Source: Candidatus Fermentibacteraceae bacterium
Lineage (GTDB): Bacteria > Fermentibacterota > Fermentibacteria > Fermentibacterales > JCC-6
Direction: 5' to 3'
DNA length: 33,691 nucleotides
NCBI GenBank assembly: GCA_030592635.1
Contig: JAUVIS010000010.1
Coordinates: 1 to 33,691, forward strand
Below are positions 7,962 to 16,220 of the stretch, one piece after another. The number at the start of each line of letters is the position of its first letter. Position 1 is the first letter of the stretch. A program made the position numbers and the translations under genes. Below the pieces are notes generated by a model, which had not been told where the DNA came from, did not search any database, and worked only from the letters and a program-made list of their open reading frames with translations.

Positions 7962-8219
7962 TCAGCTCGAATAACACCTGCTCTTAGGGCCGGAGCCCTT
8001 GTGTTCCTCCACCTTTTCAGGAGTCAGGCCCTTCTGCTTCACAACACTGAGAAAAAACCCGCCGTCTTCCGCTTTTACAGAAATACACATTCCGCAGTCA
8101 GTTGAAAGATTCCTGGGTATTGGAACCATTCTGCAGGAAATACCGCTCTTTCTGGCGGCCCTTTCAGCGGTGAGTACATGGGTCATTGATTTGAATATCA
8201 TGTACAGATAGTCACTCAT
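7962..8219 (-). CDS. DUF3343-family small protein (putative Se/S carrier)
   Basis: This 85-residue protein matches the DUF3343 pattern: an N-terminal strand YLYMIFKSMTHVLTAERAARKSG, PIPRNLSTDCGMCISV with two conserved cysteines as CGMC, and a C-terminal Lys-rich end. The family is proposed to carry sulfur or selenium and often sits next to class V aminotransferase-like enzymes. Here it overlaps the end of such a gene by 8 bp and is probably translated with it, so it may accept a persulfide from that enzyme. The carrier role is inference from family context. Confidence 0.8.
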   Translation of the reverse strand: MSDYLYMIFKSMTHVLTAERAARKSGISCRMVPIPRNLSTDCGMCISVKAEDGGFFLSVVKQKGLTPEKVEEHKGSGPKSRCYSS

Positions 8220-9351
8220 GGAACATCCTCACGGCTTCAAGTGTGTTTTCTATGTCGCTGACGGTAGTGAATATTCCCGGGCTGAGCCTTACCGTGCCTC
8301 CCGGAAATGTACCTATTGTTCTGTGCGCGGACGCGGCGCAGTGAAAACCGTGTCGGCAGCAGATGTTGTGCTCCCGGGAAAGGTAATCAGCGATTGCTGC
8401 TGTACACGAATCCCTCAGTGTAAATGAGACAACAGCGGTCCAGAGCATGGCTGACGACGGTCTGTAAACTGTTGCGCCGTTGATTTCTTCAATACCTCTG
8501 GCGAGCATACCGGCGATCTTCATTTTTCTTCTGTATATCTCCTCAAGACCAATGGAATTCAAGTACTCAATTCCAGCAAGAAGACCGGCCAGCCCGGGAC
8601 CGTTCATAGTACCGGCTTCAAAACGGTCGGGAAGAAAATCCGGGTGCCTTGTCTTCTCGGACAGACTGCCTGTTCCCCCCTGAGCCAGAGATTGTATCTG
8701 ATCGGGATCAAAGCCGTCAGCAAATACCATCCCGCCAGTCCCGGGAACTCCAAGCAGACCCTTGTGCCCTGTGAACGCAATTATGTCTGCTCCCTGCAGG
8801 AAGCTTACCGGCACCATCCCGGCACTCTGAGCCGCATCCAGAAGAAAGACTGTCCCGCTGGAACGGCATATACTTGAAACAGCCGCCACATCCTGCACAG
8901 TTCCTGTAACATTTGATCCGTGATTGAGAACAGCAAGTTTTGCTCCGGCAATGTTTTTTTGAAAAGCCTGGAGATCAAGATGCCCCTGTCCATCGCAGGG
9001 AGAGTAAACCACATTCACACCTTTTTCCGAAAGCGCGGTAAGCGGGCGAGTTACAGCATTGTGTTCCATTGTGGAGGATACAACTTTATCTCCACGGTAA
9101 AGCATTCCGTGAAGAACTGTGTTGATAGCCCAGGTCACATTGTGAGTAAATATTACATTGAGAGGGTTATTGCCGCCGAAAAAAGATGAAACGGCCTCAC
9201 GGCAGTCAAGGACAACACCAAGAGCATCAAGAGCTGCTGAGCAGTTTCCTCTGGCAGGGCTGGCTCCCGTGTTTCTTATGTAGCTGGAAACAGCTTCAAC
9301 AACCGAATCCGGTTTAGGCCAGGAAGTGGAAGCATTGTCAAGGTAGATCAA
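8212..9351 (-). CDS. PLP-dependent cysteine desulfurase family enzyme (class V aminotransferase fold, EF2568-like)
   Basis: This is a predicted PLP enzyme that releases sulfur (or selenium) from cysteine (or selenocysteine). Visible motifs are IYLDNASTSWPKP at the N-terminus, THNVTWAINTV, STMEHNAVTRP (PLP-ring His), LLDAAQSAG (PLP Asp), FTGHKGLLG (Schiff-base Lys) and RHGFHCAASAHRTIGTF with the catalytic-loop Cys. The last motif points to the TIGR01977/EF2568 branch rather than IscS. The ATG in the track lacks a ribosome site. The TTG at 9351 has AAAGGA 7 nt upstream and puts the conserved N-terminus at residue 2, giving 379 residues. A gap of 142 bp separates it from the PEBP gene, so it may have its own promoter, though I found no convincing one. 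Confidence 0.88.
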   Translation of the reverse strand: MIYLDNASTSWPKPDSVVEAVSSYIRNTGASPARGNCSAALDALGVVLDCREAVSSFFGGNNPLNVIFTHNVTWAINTVLHGMLYRGDKVVSSTMEHNAVTRPLTALSEKGVNVVYSPCDGQGHLDLQAFQKNIAGAKLAVLNHGSNVTGTVQDVAAVSSICRSSGTVFLLDAAQSAGMVPVSFLQGADIIAFTGHKGLLGVPGTGGMVFADGFDPDQIQSLAQGGTGSLSEKTRHPDFLPDRFEAGTMNGPGLAGLLAGIEYLNSIGLEEIYRRKMKIAGMLARGIEEINGATVYRPSSAMLWTAVVSFTLRDSCTAAIADYLSREHNICCRHGFHCAASAHRTIGTFPGGTVRLSPGIFTTVSDIENTLEAVRMFHE

Positions 9352-9493
9352 CAGAGTGTCCTTTCTTCGCCGGACAAATATACATTCAGCGGAGACACTC
9401 AATATATGTGTTTACAGAAAAAGGTCTCGCCGCACCGGAAAGATCGGGCAACCGGCTGTGCAGTTTCTTATGCCGCCACCGGACAAACTAATG

Positions 9494-9940
9494 TCAGGAG
9501 TACACGCAAGTTACCGTGGTTTCCCCCAGTATGTGGCCTTCCATGGCTGATTCAAGCATGGATGCCGTTACTTCCGCGTCTGGAATATTCAAACTCTGAT
9601 CAAGAGCATACAGCGAGAAGGTCAGCGAAAGATCCGGAAGCTTCTCTGCCGGGCCGGTCCATCCTGTGCCAAGAAGGTCATTTGTTCCCTGGCACATCCC
9701 GCCGGGAAGTACACGCTCGGCAGGAAGCCTGCCGTAGATCGTTTTCCTGCTGTTTGGAATATTCCACAACACCCAGAGAACCCTGCCTCTGGACGAGTGG
9801 CATATCAGAGCCAGACTTCCTGTTCCCTCGGGCTCTTCCGCCCATCCGAATGGAGGAGACGCATTGAGACCCGATGAAGCATACCAGCCGGGAAGATATC
9901 CGCCATCAGTGAAAGCACTACTGCAAATTTTAAACTCCAT
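9494..9940 (-). CDS. PEBP / YbhB-YbcL (Raf-kinase-inhibitor-like) family protein, divergent ligand site
   Basis: This is a small, probably soluble phosphatidylethanolamine-binding-protein homologue of unknown physiological role. The family layout is visible: SSAFTDGGYLPGWYASSGLNASPPFGW, GTGSLALICH, VLWVLWNIP, YALDQSLNIP and AMEGHILGETT. The usual DPDAP and HW ligand-site motifs read HSSRG and LW here, so anion binding may be lost or changed. The start was moved from 10024 to the ATG at 9940, which follows a GGGGGAGAAAGAG stretch and gives a normal 148-residue protein that no longer overlaps the upstream gene. Confidence 0.82.
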   Translation of the reverse strand: MEFKICSSAFTDGGYLPGWYASSGLNASPPFGWAEEPEGTGSLALICHSSRGRVLWVLWNIPNSRKTIYGRLPAERVLPGGMCQGTNDLLGTGWTGPAEKLPDLSLTFSLYALDQSLNIPDAEVTASMLESAMEGHILGETTVTCVYS

Positions 9941-9978
9941 GGTAACTCTTTCTCCCCCCCTGTGAAGCAACATATTGA

Positions 9979-10938
9979 TTATTTTCTCTGTTGTAAATAC
10001 CCTTCCTTTTTCGGACTCCGGCAACTGTCGACATCTCCGCAGGGAGAGAACGGTTCCACCCGCGCGATTACATCCCTCACGGATGAATCACTGTCCATAA
10101 TACTTTCCTCCACCTGCCTGCTGATCATGTACCCCTGCGTAACAGAGTTGTCTCCTTCAACCTGAAGGTGAAGATCTACATAAATTCCTCCGCCCTGCAT
10201 GCGCGCTCTGAAACGGTGAATACTTATTACACCCTTCACCTGTTCAGCGGCTTTCCTCATCTTGTCAACGACCTCCACCGGTGGAGCAGAGTTGGTTACT
10301 TCTCCGAGAACCGGCTGCAGCACTTTCCATCCGGCCTTTACTATGAATACAGAGACAACGACGCCTCCAATACTGTCCAGAAACATCAGAGACCTGCTGA
10401 GCATTGAGGCAGTTACTGCGATGAGAACGGGGATTGAACTTAACCCGTCGGATCTGTGATGCCAGGCGTTCGCGGCAAGAGCGCCGGATCCGGTTTCCCG
10501 CGCCTTTTTCAGGGTCCAGCGAAACAGAAATTCCTTCGCGATAAGCGAGACAGCGGCGGCAAAAACTGCAAACAGGCCGGGTTTCACCGATGTCGCATTT
10601 CCTCCAAGCGCTTTCAGCGAGTCAAAAGCTATCCCGGTGCCGGTGAGTATAAGCATCAGCCCGATAAAAAGGCTGACAACAGTTTCAATGCCTTTGTGCC
10701 CCATTGGATGGCTGTCATCGGGGGGTCTGCACCAGTACCTGGCTCCGACTATTACCGCCATATCAGTTGTAAGGTCGGACAGGCTGTGTACAGCATCCGC
10801 CATAAGAGCCCTGCTTCCGGCCACAATGCCTGCATATCCTTTCAATGCAGTCAGGAGAACATTAACGATCAGGCCCGCAACAGCAGTTCGCTGTATGCGT
10901 TCAGCCTTCCGAAGAGACCCTTGAGATGTACTCTGCAT
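9979..10938 (-). CDS. Cation diffusion facilitator (CDF) family metal transporter
   Basis: This is an inner-membrane divalent metal/proton antiporter, probably for zinc, cobalt, iron or manganese. Six helices are predicted, with the paired metal-site motifs HSLSD in helix 2 (ALMADAVHSLSDL) and HHRSD in helix 5. A His-containing loop (DDSHPMGHKGIE) follows helix 2, and a cytoplasmic C-terminal domain (VKGVISIHRFRARMQGG) resembles the CDF dimerisation domain. The track's first codon is a GTG at 10950; the ATG at 10938 with GGAG 4 nt upstream is preferred, but both are possible. The start overlaps the M20 peptidase gene by about 38 bp. Confidence 0.9.
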   Translation of the reverse strand: MQSTSQGSLRKAERIQRTAVAGLIVNVLLTALKGYAGIVAGSRALMADAVHSLSDLTTDMAVIVGARYWCRPPDDSHPMGHKGIETVVSLFIGLMLILTGTGIAFDSLKALGGNATSVKPGLFAVFAAAVSLIAKEFLFRWTLKKARETGSGALAANAWHHRSDGLSSIPVLIAVTASMLSRSLMFLDSIGGVVVSVFIVKAGWKVLQPVLGEVTNSAPPVEVVDKMRKAAEQVKGVISIHRFRARMQGGGIYVDLHLQVEGDNSVTQGYMISRQVEESIMDSDSSVRDVIARVEPFSPCGDVDSCRSPKKEGYLQQRK

Positions 10939-12184
10939 AGAACTCCACACACATTAAATAGTCCGTAATGGAAATGCTCTCATCAGCTGAATGAAGAGCT
11001 CCAACCCCCCTCCGGTCAAGATGAACAGGGAGAAATCGGTATGTATTTTTTGCGACCTGTGAGTACCTTCTTGAATCGGTGGCAGCCGGAAATACACCGC
11101 ATCTGAATCCGGTTCCGGGAGCAACGGTGTGGAGAATTGAGGTCTCAAGCGCGTTGAAATCCCCGGTTTGTCTGCTGGAAACAGTTGAGGGCTCTGAGAT
11201 ACTTGCATTGTCAAGAAGTTCAACGGTGATACCAAGAGGATCTGCAATACTGTGAATGAATTCAAAAACCTCAGCTACCGAACTGCCCGGAGATGGCCTC
11301 GTGTTGATAACAGCCTCTGCCGTTCCCGGAAGAACATTCTCCTTGTGTCCGGCTGAAAGGATCGTTGGCGCAAATGTGGTTGCGGCCCATCTTGAAGAAC
11401 TTATCCCGCCGGGTATATCAGGCAGGGACATAGAGGCATCATCAAGGGCCACAAGGCCTCTGGCGAGAGTTCCGATTGCAGTCCTGTCGGGAGGCACTGA
11501 GGAATGCCCCTGTACAGCATCAGCTTTGAGTCGAAAAGAAGCATAGCCCTTCTCAGCCAGGGCAACTTCAGCGGTAAAGCTGCCGTCCGATTCTGAATAA
11601 ATGTATCCACCTTCATCCAGAACACTGCTGCATACAATACCACTGTTTTTCAGGCTCTCTGTAATCGCTTTTGCGCCATGAAAACCGCCGACCTCCTCGT
11701 CGTGGCCAAACGCGAGAAACACAGTGCGCCGGGGTTTAAAGCCTCCGGCAAGAAGAAGAGAAACAGCCTCAAGCATTCCTCCATAGCCGCATTTGTAATC
11801 AATGGTTCCTCTGCCCCATATTCTGTTTCGGAATATCTCTCCTCCGAACGGATCATGAGACCAGTGTTTATGTTCACCAGCGGGAACAACATCCTGGTGG
11901 GCAGCAAGCATTACAGGTTCCAGGGAAGGATCGCCTGCCCATTTCAGCAGGATTGACGCGCCGCCAAGAAGCTCCATTTCAAGCACGGAAAATACTTTGC
12001 TCCATACCCTCGCAGAATAATCGCGCATATCATGAAAAGGCTCCAGAGAGAAATCCTCCGGCATTGATATCGTTGGGAATCTGATCGTTCCGGCAAATCG
12101 ACGGATAATACCGTTTTTTTCTTCCCCGGAGAGTTTCAAACCTTTCAGGGGGGCATCATAACTCAATTGGTAACATTTACCCAT
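10901..12184 (-). CDS. M20 family metallopeptidase/amidohydrolase (PM20D1/CPS1-like)
   Basis: This is a predicted di-zinc carboxypeptidase or N-acyl-amino-acid amidohydrolase of the M20 clan. The metal ligands fit the family: HQD (His96, with Asp98), the bridging Asp129 in GRGTIDY, the Glu163-Glu164 pair in GHDEEVGG, Asp190 in VLDEGG and His398 near the C-terminus. A dimerisation insert with GHSSVPP sits in the middle. No signal peptide is evident, so it should be cytoplasmic. The ATG at 12184 overlaps the upstream gene by 22 bp. A TTG at 12166 overlapping the upstream stop is an alternative start. The substrate cannot be told from sequence. Confidence 0.9.
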   Translation of the reverse strand: MGKCYQLSYDAPLKGLKLSGEEKNGIIRRFAGTIRFPTISMPEDFSLEPFHDMRDYSARVWSKVFSVLEMELLGGASILLKWAGDPSLEPVMLAAHQDVVPAGEHKHWSHDPFGGEIFRNRIWGRGTIDYKCGYGGMLEAVSLLLAGGFKPRRTVFLAFGHDEEVGGFHGAKAITESLKNSGIVCSSVLDEGGYIYSESDGSFTAEVALAEKGYASFRLKADAVQGHSSVPPDRTAIGTLARGLVALDDASMSLPDIPGGISSSRWAATTFAPTILSAGHKENVLPGTAEAVINTRPSPGSSVAEVFEFIHSIADPLGITVELLDNASISEPSTVSSRQTGDFNALETSILHTVAPGTGFRCGVFPAATDSRRYSQVAKNTYRFLPVHLDRRGVGALHSADESISITDYLMCVEFYAEYISRVSSEG

Positions 12185-13095
12185 CTGATGTTGAATCCTT
12201 CATATCCGAGAGAGTCGATTCTCACAAAAACGCTCTCGGCAATTTCCATTGCATCGCCGAAGGTGGATTCAGAAGGAAAAAGCAGAGTAACATGTACCGG
12301 TCTCTCGTCAGTGTTTCTTCTGCTTATGGTTCGCGCTGCCTGATTCATTCCGCTCCTGAAAACCCGTTCATCAAACCTGTAGCCACTGGCGGGTTCAACT
12401 ATATCCTTGTTGTATTCCTCGACAATGCATCTGAACCACTGATCAGTGAAGAGTATTTTCAGTTCCACGGGCTGAACCTCTGCGGAATCGTCCAGCAGGG
12501 CAAGTATAGGCACTGCGGTGTAGCTTGTTTCAGTTGAATCAGTCCAGGCATAAAGCGAATCCGGAGCCAGCATTCTGAAGTCATTACTGTTGATCTTCTG
12601 CAGCATATAGTTTACAACCGGTTGAATTGACATGGAGCCGCTGCCAAGGAAAGAGACCCCCGTACCCTCTGGAATCAGGGAAAGATCAACATTGGTTCTG
12701 GGTGAAGCCGATGTGCCTTCAGCGTTAAAGACATACACTATGTCAGTGCCCAGCATCAGTGGCAGCGAGTCAATCGAGATCTCCTCCTCAATCACTTCAC
12801 TTACCACATCCATTACAGGCTCATATTCCGCCCGGTCAAAGCTGCTGACAACAAATACAGCGCCTATGACACCCAGGATAAACACCGTCAGGCCGATAAG
12901 ATCGGCGTGCCTTTTTCTGGGGATTGTCAGCTCAATAGCTTTTCCGCTGCCATTCAGTTTCCCGTCGATAAGGGGTTTCTTTATAGCAGCTCTCTGATCC
13001 TTCATGGGGTCTGTCTGCGGCTCAAGCCTGAATCCGCAGATGTTGCACTTACCGGTGTTCCTCCCGTTATCGTGTCCGCAATTTCTACAGCGCAT
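12163..13095 (-). CDS. Zinc-ribbon membrane protein with extracytoplasmic domain, function unknown
   Basis: This is a 310-residue protein with an N-terminal zinc ribbon (CRNCG ... CNICGF), a linker, one membrane helix around residues 66-86 and a roughly 220-residue outer domain. The end of that domain (RPVHVTLLFPSESTFGDAMEIAESVF) is faintly ExbD/TolR-like, but I would not assign it. The start is the ATG at 13095, which shares its A with the stop of the upstream lipoprotein gene and has GGAGG 7 nt upstream. The track's start is the preceding TTG. The tight coupling suggests it works with the SurA-like lipoprotein in the envelope. Confidence 0.7.
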   Translation of the reverse strand: MRCRNCGHDNGRNTGKCNICGFRLEPQTDPMKDQRAAIKKPLIDGKLNGSGKAIELTIPRKRHADLIGLTVFILGVIGAVFVVSSFDRAEYEPVMDVVSEVIEEEISIDSLPLMLGTDIVYVFNAEGTSASPRTNVDLSLIPEGTGVSFLGSGSMSIQPVVNYMLQKINSNDFRMLAPDSLYAWTDSTETSYTAVPILALLDDSAEVQPVELKILFTDQWFRCIVEEYNKDIVEPASGYRFDERVFRSGMNQAARTISRRNTDERPVHVTLLFPSESTFGDAMEIAESVFVRIDSLGYEGFNIRWVNVTN

Positions 13096-14780
13096 CAAAT
13101 GACCTCCATTGAACTTTCAGCGCTTGAGGCTGAATCCACCTCAGCAGGAGTGTAGAACTCCCTGAAGTACTCTTCATCAATGTAAGGACGATACACTCCC
13201 GACAAACTATCAACAAGTGCTTCTATTGCCTCTGTTTCAAATCTCTGATTAGCTTCAGCAACAACTCTTCCCCTGATATCATCAAAAGAAGGAATGTGCT
13301 CGGGATTAACATCAGTAAGACGGAACCACAACGCAGTTGAGTCAGAAAGAACAACAATTGCTTCTTCACCGGGAAGAAGACCGAAGAGGACATCTCTGTC
13401 ATTCTCCGGAATCATGGGCCTTCTCAAAGGAATTGTTATTGTCTCCTCACCCTCAGCCAGTATGGGAGGGAAGATTTCGAACTGGTCAATCGCAGCCAGA
13501 ACATCATCTCCTGAAGCCATCATCACTTCGACGGTTTCCATTCTGTCGGCGTTCTTGAGAAAAAGTACATGAAAAACTCGACTCTCCAGAACAGGGTAGT
13601 CATCCCGGATTTCCAGATAAACATCGTTCAGAGATGCTGAATCCGAGACAATCCTCACGGAAATTACAAACTCGTAGTATTTGTCAAGAACTGCTTCCCA
13701 GTGTTTCGCTTCCAGTCGGTTTGCCACATCAGGAACGGTATCGAGACCAAGCAGTATTGCTTCCTGCATCTCTATATCAAAAAGAGCAAGTCTCCTCGCG
13801 TAATCACCAAGCCACTTAATGTTGTCTGTGCTTCTGGGAAGATGCCCTGGAAGACCCATAATGTTTTCTGTCACGGAGAAAAGATTCCTTGATCCTCCAT
13901 CCCAGGATACGGCGACAAGATTTTCTTCCTCAGGCTGGAAAATACCGAACATCATACCACGGGCATCGGCATTCGCTGCCATGAGATGCATTACGTCCGG
14001 ATCAACCTGAACATTGTAGACTGTCTTCAGGCTGTCCTCCAGGAATATCTTTCTGGACTCTCTGGATCTTGCGAGCAGCATGGAAGCTATGCGCTGAGAG
14101 TCAACTTCAAATGGCTCAACAGCGTGTGTCCAGGTTGAATCAATCTGAAGCATTCGCCATCCCAGGGCAACCGGGAATGGATCAATAATGTCTCCGGCTT
14201 CAGCTGTAATCAGGTACCCGAAGTCCATGACATTGGAAAAATTCCTGTCAGCAAGAGTGATTTGACCCCTTGTCTGCCTGATGATTTCATCCATACCTAT
14301 TTCCACCGCGAATCCGGAGAGGTGCTCACCGGCTCTTACCATTGAAAGAACGCTGTCTGTAAGAAGACTGTCCTCATGGTAAAAGCAGGTATATGAAATT
14401 CCAGTACCCATTGTTTCCCAGAAATCTCTGACTACTTCATCGCTGATTTCCACCTGATCCAGAACAAAGGAAAGCCACTCCGCCTGAAGAATTTCTCTGG
14501 ATCTTTCGTGAGTTAACCGCACCACTTCCCTGTCGTTGTCAAGTCCAAGTTCAACGGCATGGGCAATGAACAGTTCTCTGGCAATGATGTTGTCTCTGAA
14601 CACATCCACCGAGAGTGTGTCTCCGCGATATCTCTCGAATGACTCGTTTACATTTTCCGGGTAAATATGTCTTTCCCCGACAGAGATAACAGCACCGTCA
14701 GCACCACCTTCAGGGACTGCCCCGCATGCGGAAAGCAATACTGCAGAACCGATCAGAAACAACATTGTAATCTTCTTCAA
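13095..14780 (-). CDS. Lipoprotein with SurA/PpiD-like (parvulin-type chaperone) features
   Basis: This is a probable envelope folding factor. After a lysine-rich start, a hydrophobic stretch ends in the lipobox LLSAC, so the protein should be acylated at that Cys. The following ENVNESFERYRGDTLSVDVFRDNIIARELFIAHAVELGLDND region resembles the SurA/PrsA N-terminal helical domain. Later segments (FHVLFLK, PFPVALGWRMLQID) look like degenerate parvulin folds, so PPIase activity is uncertain. The track starts at 14864. The ATG at 14792 has no usable ribosome site, while the TTG at 14780 has GGAG 6 nt upstream and gives a textbook KKITMLFLIG signal peptide, so I use it. The length is 561 residues. 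Confidence 0.72.
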   Translation of the reverse strand: MKKITMLFLIGSAVLLSACGAVPEGGADGAVISVGERHIYPENVNESFERYRGDTLSVDVFRDNIIARELFIAHAVELGLDNDREVVRLTHERSREILQAEWLSFVLDQVEISDEVVRDFWETMGTGISYTCFYHEDSLLTDSVLSMVRAGEHLSGFAVEIGMDEIIRQTRGQITLADRNFSNVMDFGYLITAEAGDIIDPFPVALGWRMLQIDSTWTHAVEPFEVDSQRIASMLLARSRESRKIFLEDSLKTVYNVQVDPDVMHLMAANADARGMMFGIFQPEEENLVAVSWDGGSRNLFSVTENIMGLPGHLPRSTDNIKWLGDYARRLALFDIEMQEAILLGLDTVPDVANRLEAKHWEAVLDKYYEFVISVRIVSDSASLNDVYLEIRDDYPVLESRVFHVLFLKNADRMETVEVMMASGDDVLAAIDQFEIFPPILAEGEETITIPLRRPMIPENDRDVLFGLLPGEEAIVVLSDSTALWFRLTDVNPEHIPSFDDIRGRVVAEANQRFETEAIEALVDSLSGVYRPYIDEEYFREFYTPAEVDSASSAESSMEVI

Positions 14781-14811
14781 AACGGACTCCATTCCTTTTA
14801 TGATTTCAGGT

Positions 14812-14840
14812 TTTACAAGCACACACGATAGCATTATTGT
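14812..14840 (+). promoter_or_regulatory. Putative dacB promoter
   Basis: TTTACA (14812-14817) and TATTGT (14835-14840) are 17 bp apart, matching the consensus at 5 and 4 of 6 bases. Transcription would start about 30 bp before the dacB-like ATG. The -10 box overlaps the -10 of the opposing promoter. Confidence 0.5.
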
Positions 14841-14864
14841 TACCCCTTCAGGCCGAAATGTCAA
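14836..14864 (-). promoter_or_regulatory. Putative promoter of the SurA-like lipoprotein operon
   Basis: On the minus strand a perfect TTGACA (14859-14864) and AACAAT (14836-14841, 4 of 6) are 17 bp apart. It directly opposes the dacB promoter, and the two -10 boxes share five base pairs. Confidence 0.5.
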
Positions 14865-14875
14865 CAGGAGGTGAA

Positions 14876-16213
14876 ATGTTCTTTTCTTTACTGCTGATCT
14901 TGTCCGGTGTTCTCGGATCGGAAACAGTGCTGTACACTCCGTCCACCTGGGATTCCGGGATTTTTGCTGTGGATCCGGAGTCCGGAGATGTCCTGATCAG
15001 CGTTAACGCGGATACGCCGTTCAGACCTGCAAGTACCGTCAAGGCAGTGACTACCCTTACTGCCCTGAACACACTGGGGGCAGCTCATGTTTACTGCACC
15101 ACCATTGAGGTGGATACTCTCGCAAACAGTATTTTTCTCGTAGGGGCCGGAGCTCCACTGCTGTCCATAGAGGATGTGGCAAGAGCAGCGATGGAAACAG
15201 CAGCTGTTCTTCCTGAAAGAACAAATTGGAACCTTTTTCTGGATCCGTCGGCATTAACCGGGGAATCCCATCTGCCGGGCTGGGATGCCGCTGACTGGAA
15301 CAGAACCTACTGTCCACCGGTGGAACCCCTTTGCATCGGGGACAATGTACTTGAAATTGTTGTCGCGTCAGTAAACGGAACAATAAGACTTTTCACCTAC
15401 CCTCCGCTACCGGGACTCAGAGTATTCGCCGGGAATATTACAACAGGCAGCCTTACAGCACTAACTGCCACGGGCGGCAACTGGGAAACCGACCAGCCGG
15501 AAGTGACAGTTTCCGGAACTATCAGAACCGGCACACGGGAAATCCTTTATAAACCCTTTGCCGGAGCCCCTGACGAGCTGGCTCAGGTTCTGTGCGACGA
15601 ACTTGACCTCTGGGATGTTAATGTCAGCTACTCTGGAACAGGAAAAGCGGATTCTTCACTGCTTACCACAGCCGTAATGTATTCTGATCCGCTGTGGATG
15701 ATTCTGGGTTCCATGAACAAATGGAGCAGAAACATTGTAGCGGAACAGATACTCAGGACTGTGGCTAATGAAGAAACGGGGGAATCGGGTTCCACAAGAG
15801 CTGGATGCGATATCTCCGGTACGCTTCTTGACAGCCTGGTACCCGAAGCACGAGGCTGGCAACTCGCCGATGGATCGGGGCTTTCGAGATTCAACCTGCT
15901 CACCCCCAGACAACTCGCTGCTGTATTCACTGCAGGGGCGGGTTCACTTGAATTCGGACCGGAGTTCCTGGCTTCCTTCCCTGTCAACGGCGTGGATGGC
16001 ACACTTTCAGAACGAATGCGAAAATTGCCCGCCGGAGCTTTTCGAGGGAAAACAGGTTCTCTTAATGACACATGTGCCATCGCTGGAATTCTCACCGCCC
16101 AAAGCGGAAGAAGGATTGCTCTGGCAATACTCCTGGAATTTCCCCGGGGACAGATCTGGAGAGCCAGAGCCTGGCAGGACAGATACATTGAGTCAATGTA
16201 CTACAGCCTGTAG
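14876..16213 (+). CDS. dacB: D-alanyl-D-alanine carboxypeptidase/endopeptidase, PBP4 type (peptidase S13)
   Basis: This is a periplasmic penicillin-binding protein that trims or cleaves peptidoglycan peptides. The signal peptide MFFSLLLILSGVLGSE is followed by all three serine-acyltransferase motifs: SxxK in RPASTVKAVT, SxN in GSMNKWSRN and KTG in FRGKTGSLND. The long insert between the first two motifs is the S13 hallmark. The start moves from 14837 to the ATG at 14876, directly after AGGAGGTGA, giving 445 residues. It is transcribed away from the lipoprotein operon and its stop lies 7 bp from the efp stop, with no terminator between them. Confidence 0.92.
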   Translation: MFFSLLLILSGVLGSETVLYTPSTWDSGIFAVDPESGDVLISVNADTPFRPASTVKAVTTLTALNTLGAAHVYCTTIEVDTLANSIFLVGAGAPLLSIEDVARAAMETAAVLPERTNWNLFLDPSALTGESHLPGWDAADWNRTYCPPVEPLCIGDNVLEIVVASVNGTIRLFTYPPLPGLRVFAGNITTGSLTALTATGGNWETDQPEVTVSGTIRTGTREILYKPFAGAPDELAQVLCDELDLWDVNVSYSGTGKADSSLLTTAVMYSDPLWMILGSMNKWSRNIVAEQILRTVANEETGESGSTRAGCDISGTLLDSLVPEARGWQLADGSGLSRFNLLTPRQLAAVFTAGAGSLEFGPEFLASFPVNGVDGTLSERMRKLPAGAFRGKTGSLNDTCAIAGILTAQSGRRIALAILLEFPRGQIWRARAWQDRYIESMYYSL

Positions 16214-16220
16214 TAAAACC

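Noticed and set aside
9352-9493. Hidden small gene or promoter in the gap before the cysteine desulfurase-like gene
   Set aside because: No ORF with a ribosome site, and the only TATATT-like boxes have wrong spacing (14 bp) to a weak TTGAGT.
16214-16220. Terminator between dacB and efp
   Set aside because: Only 7 bp separate the two stops, and no hairpin with a T-run is seen around them.
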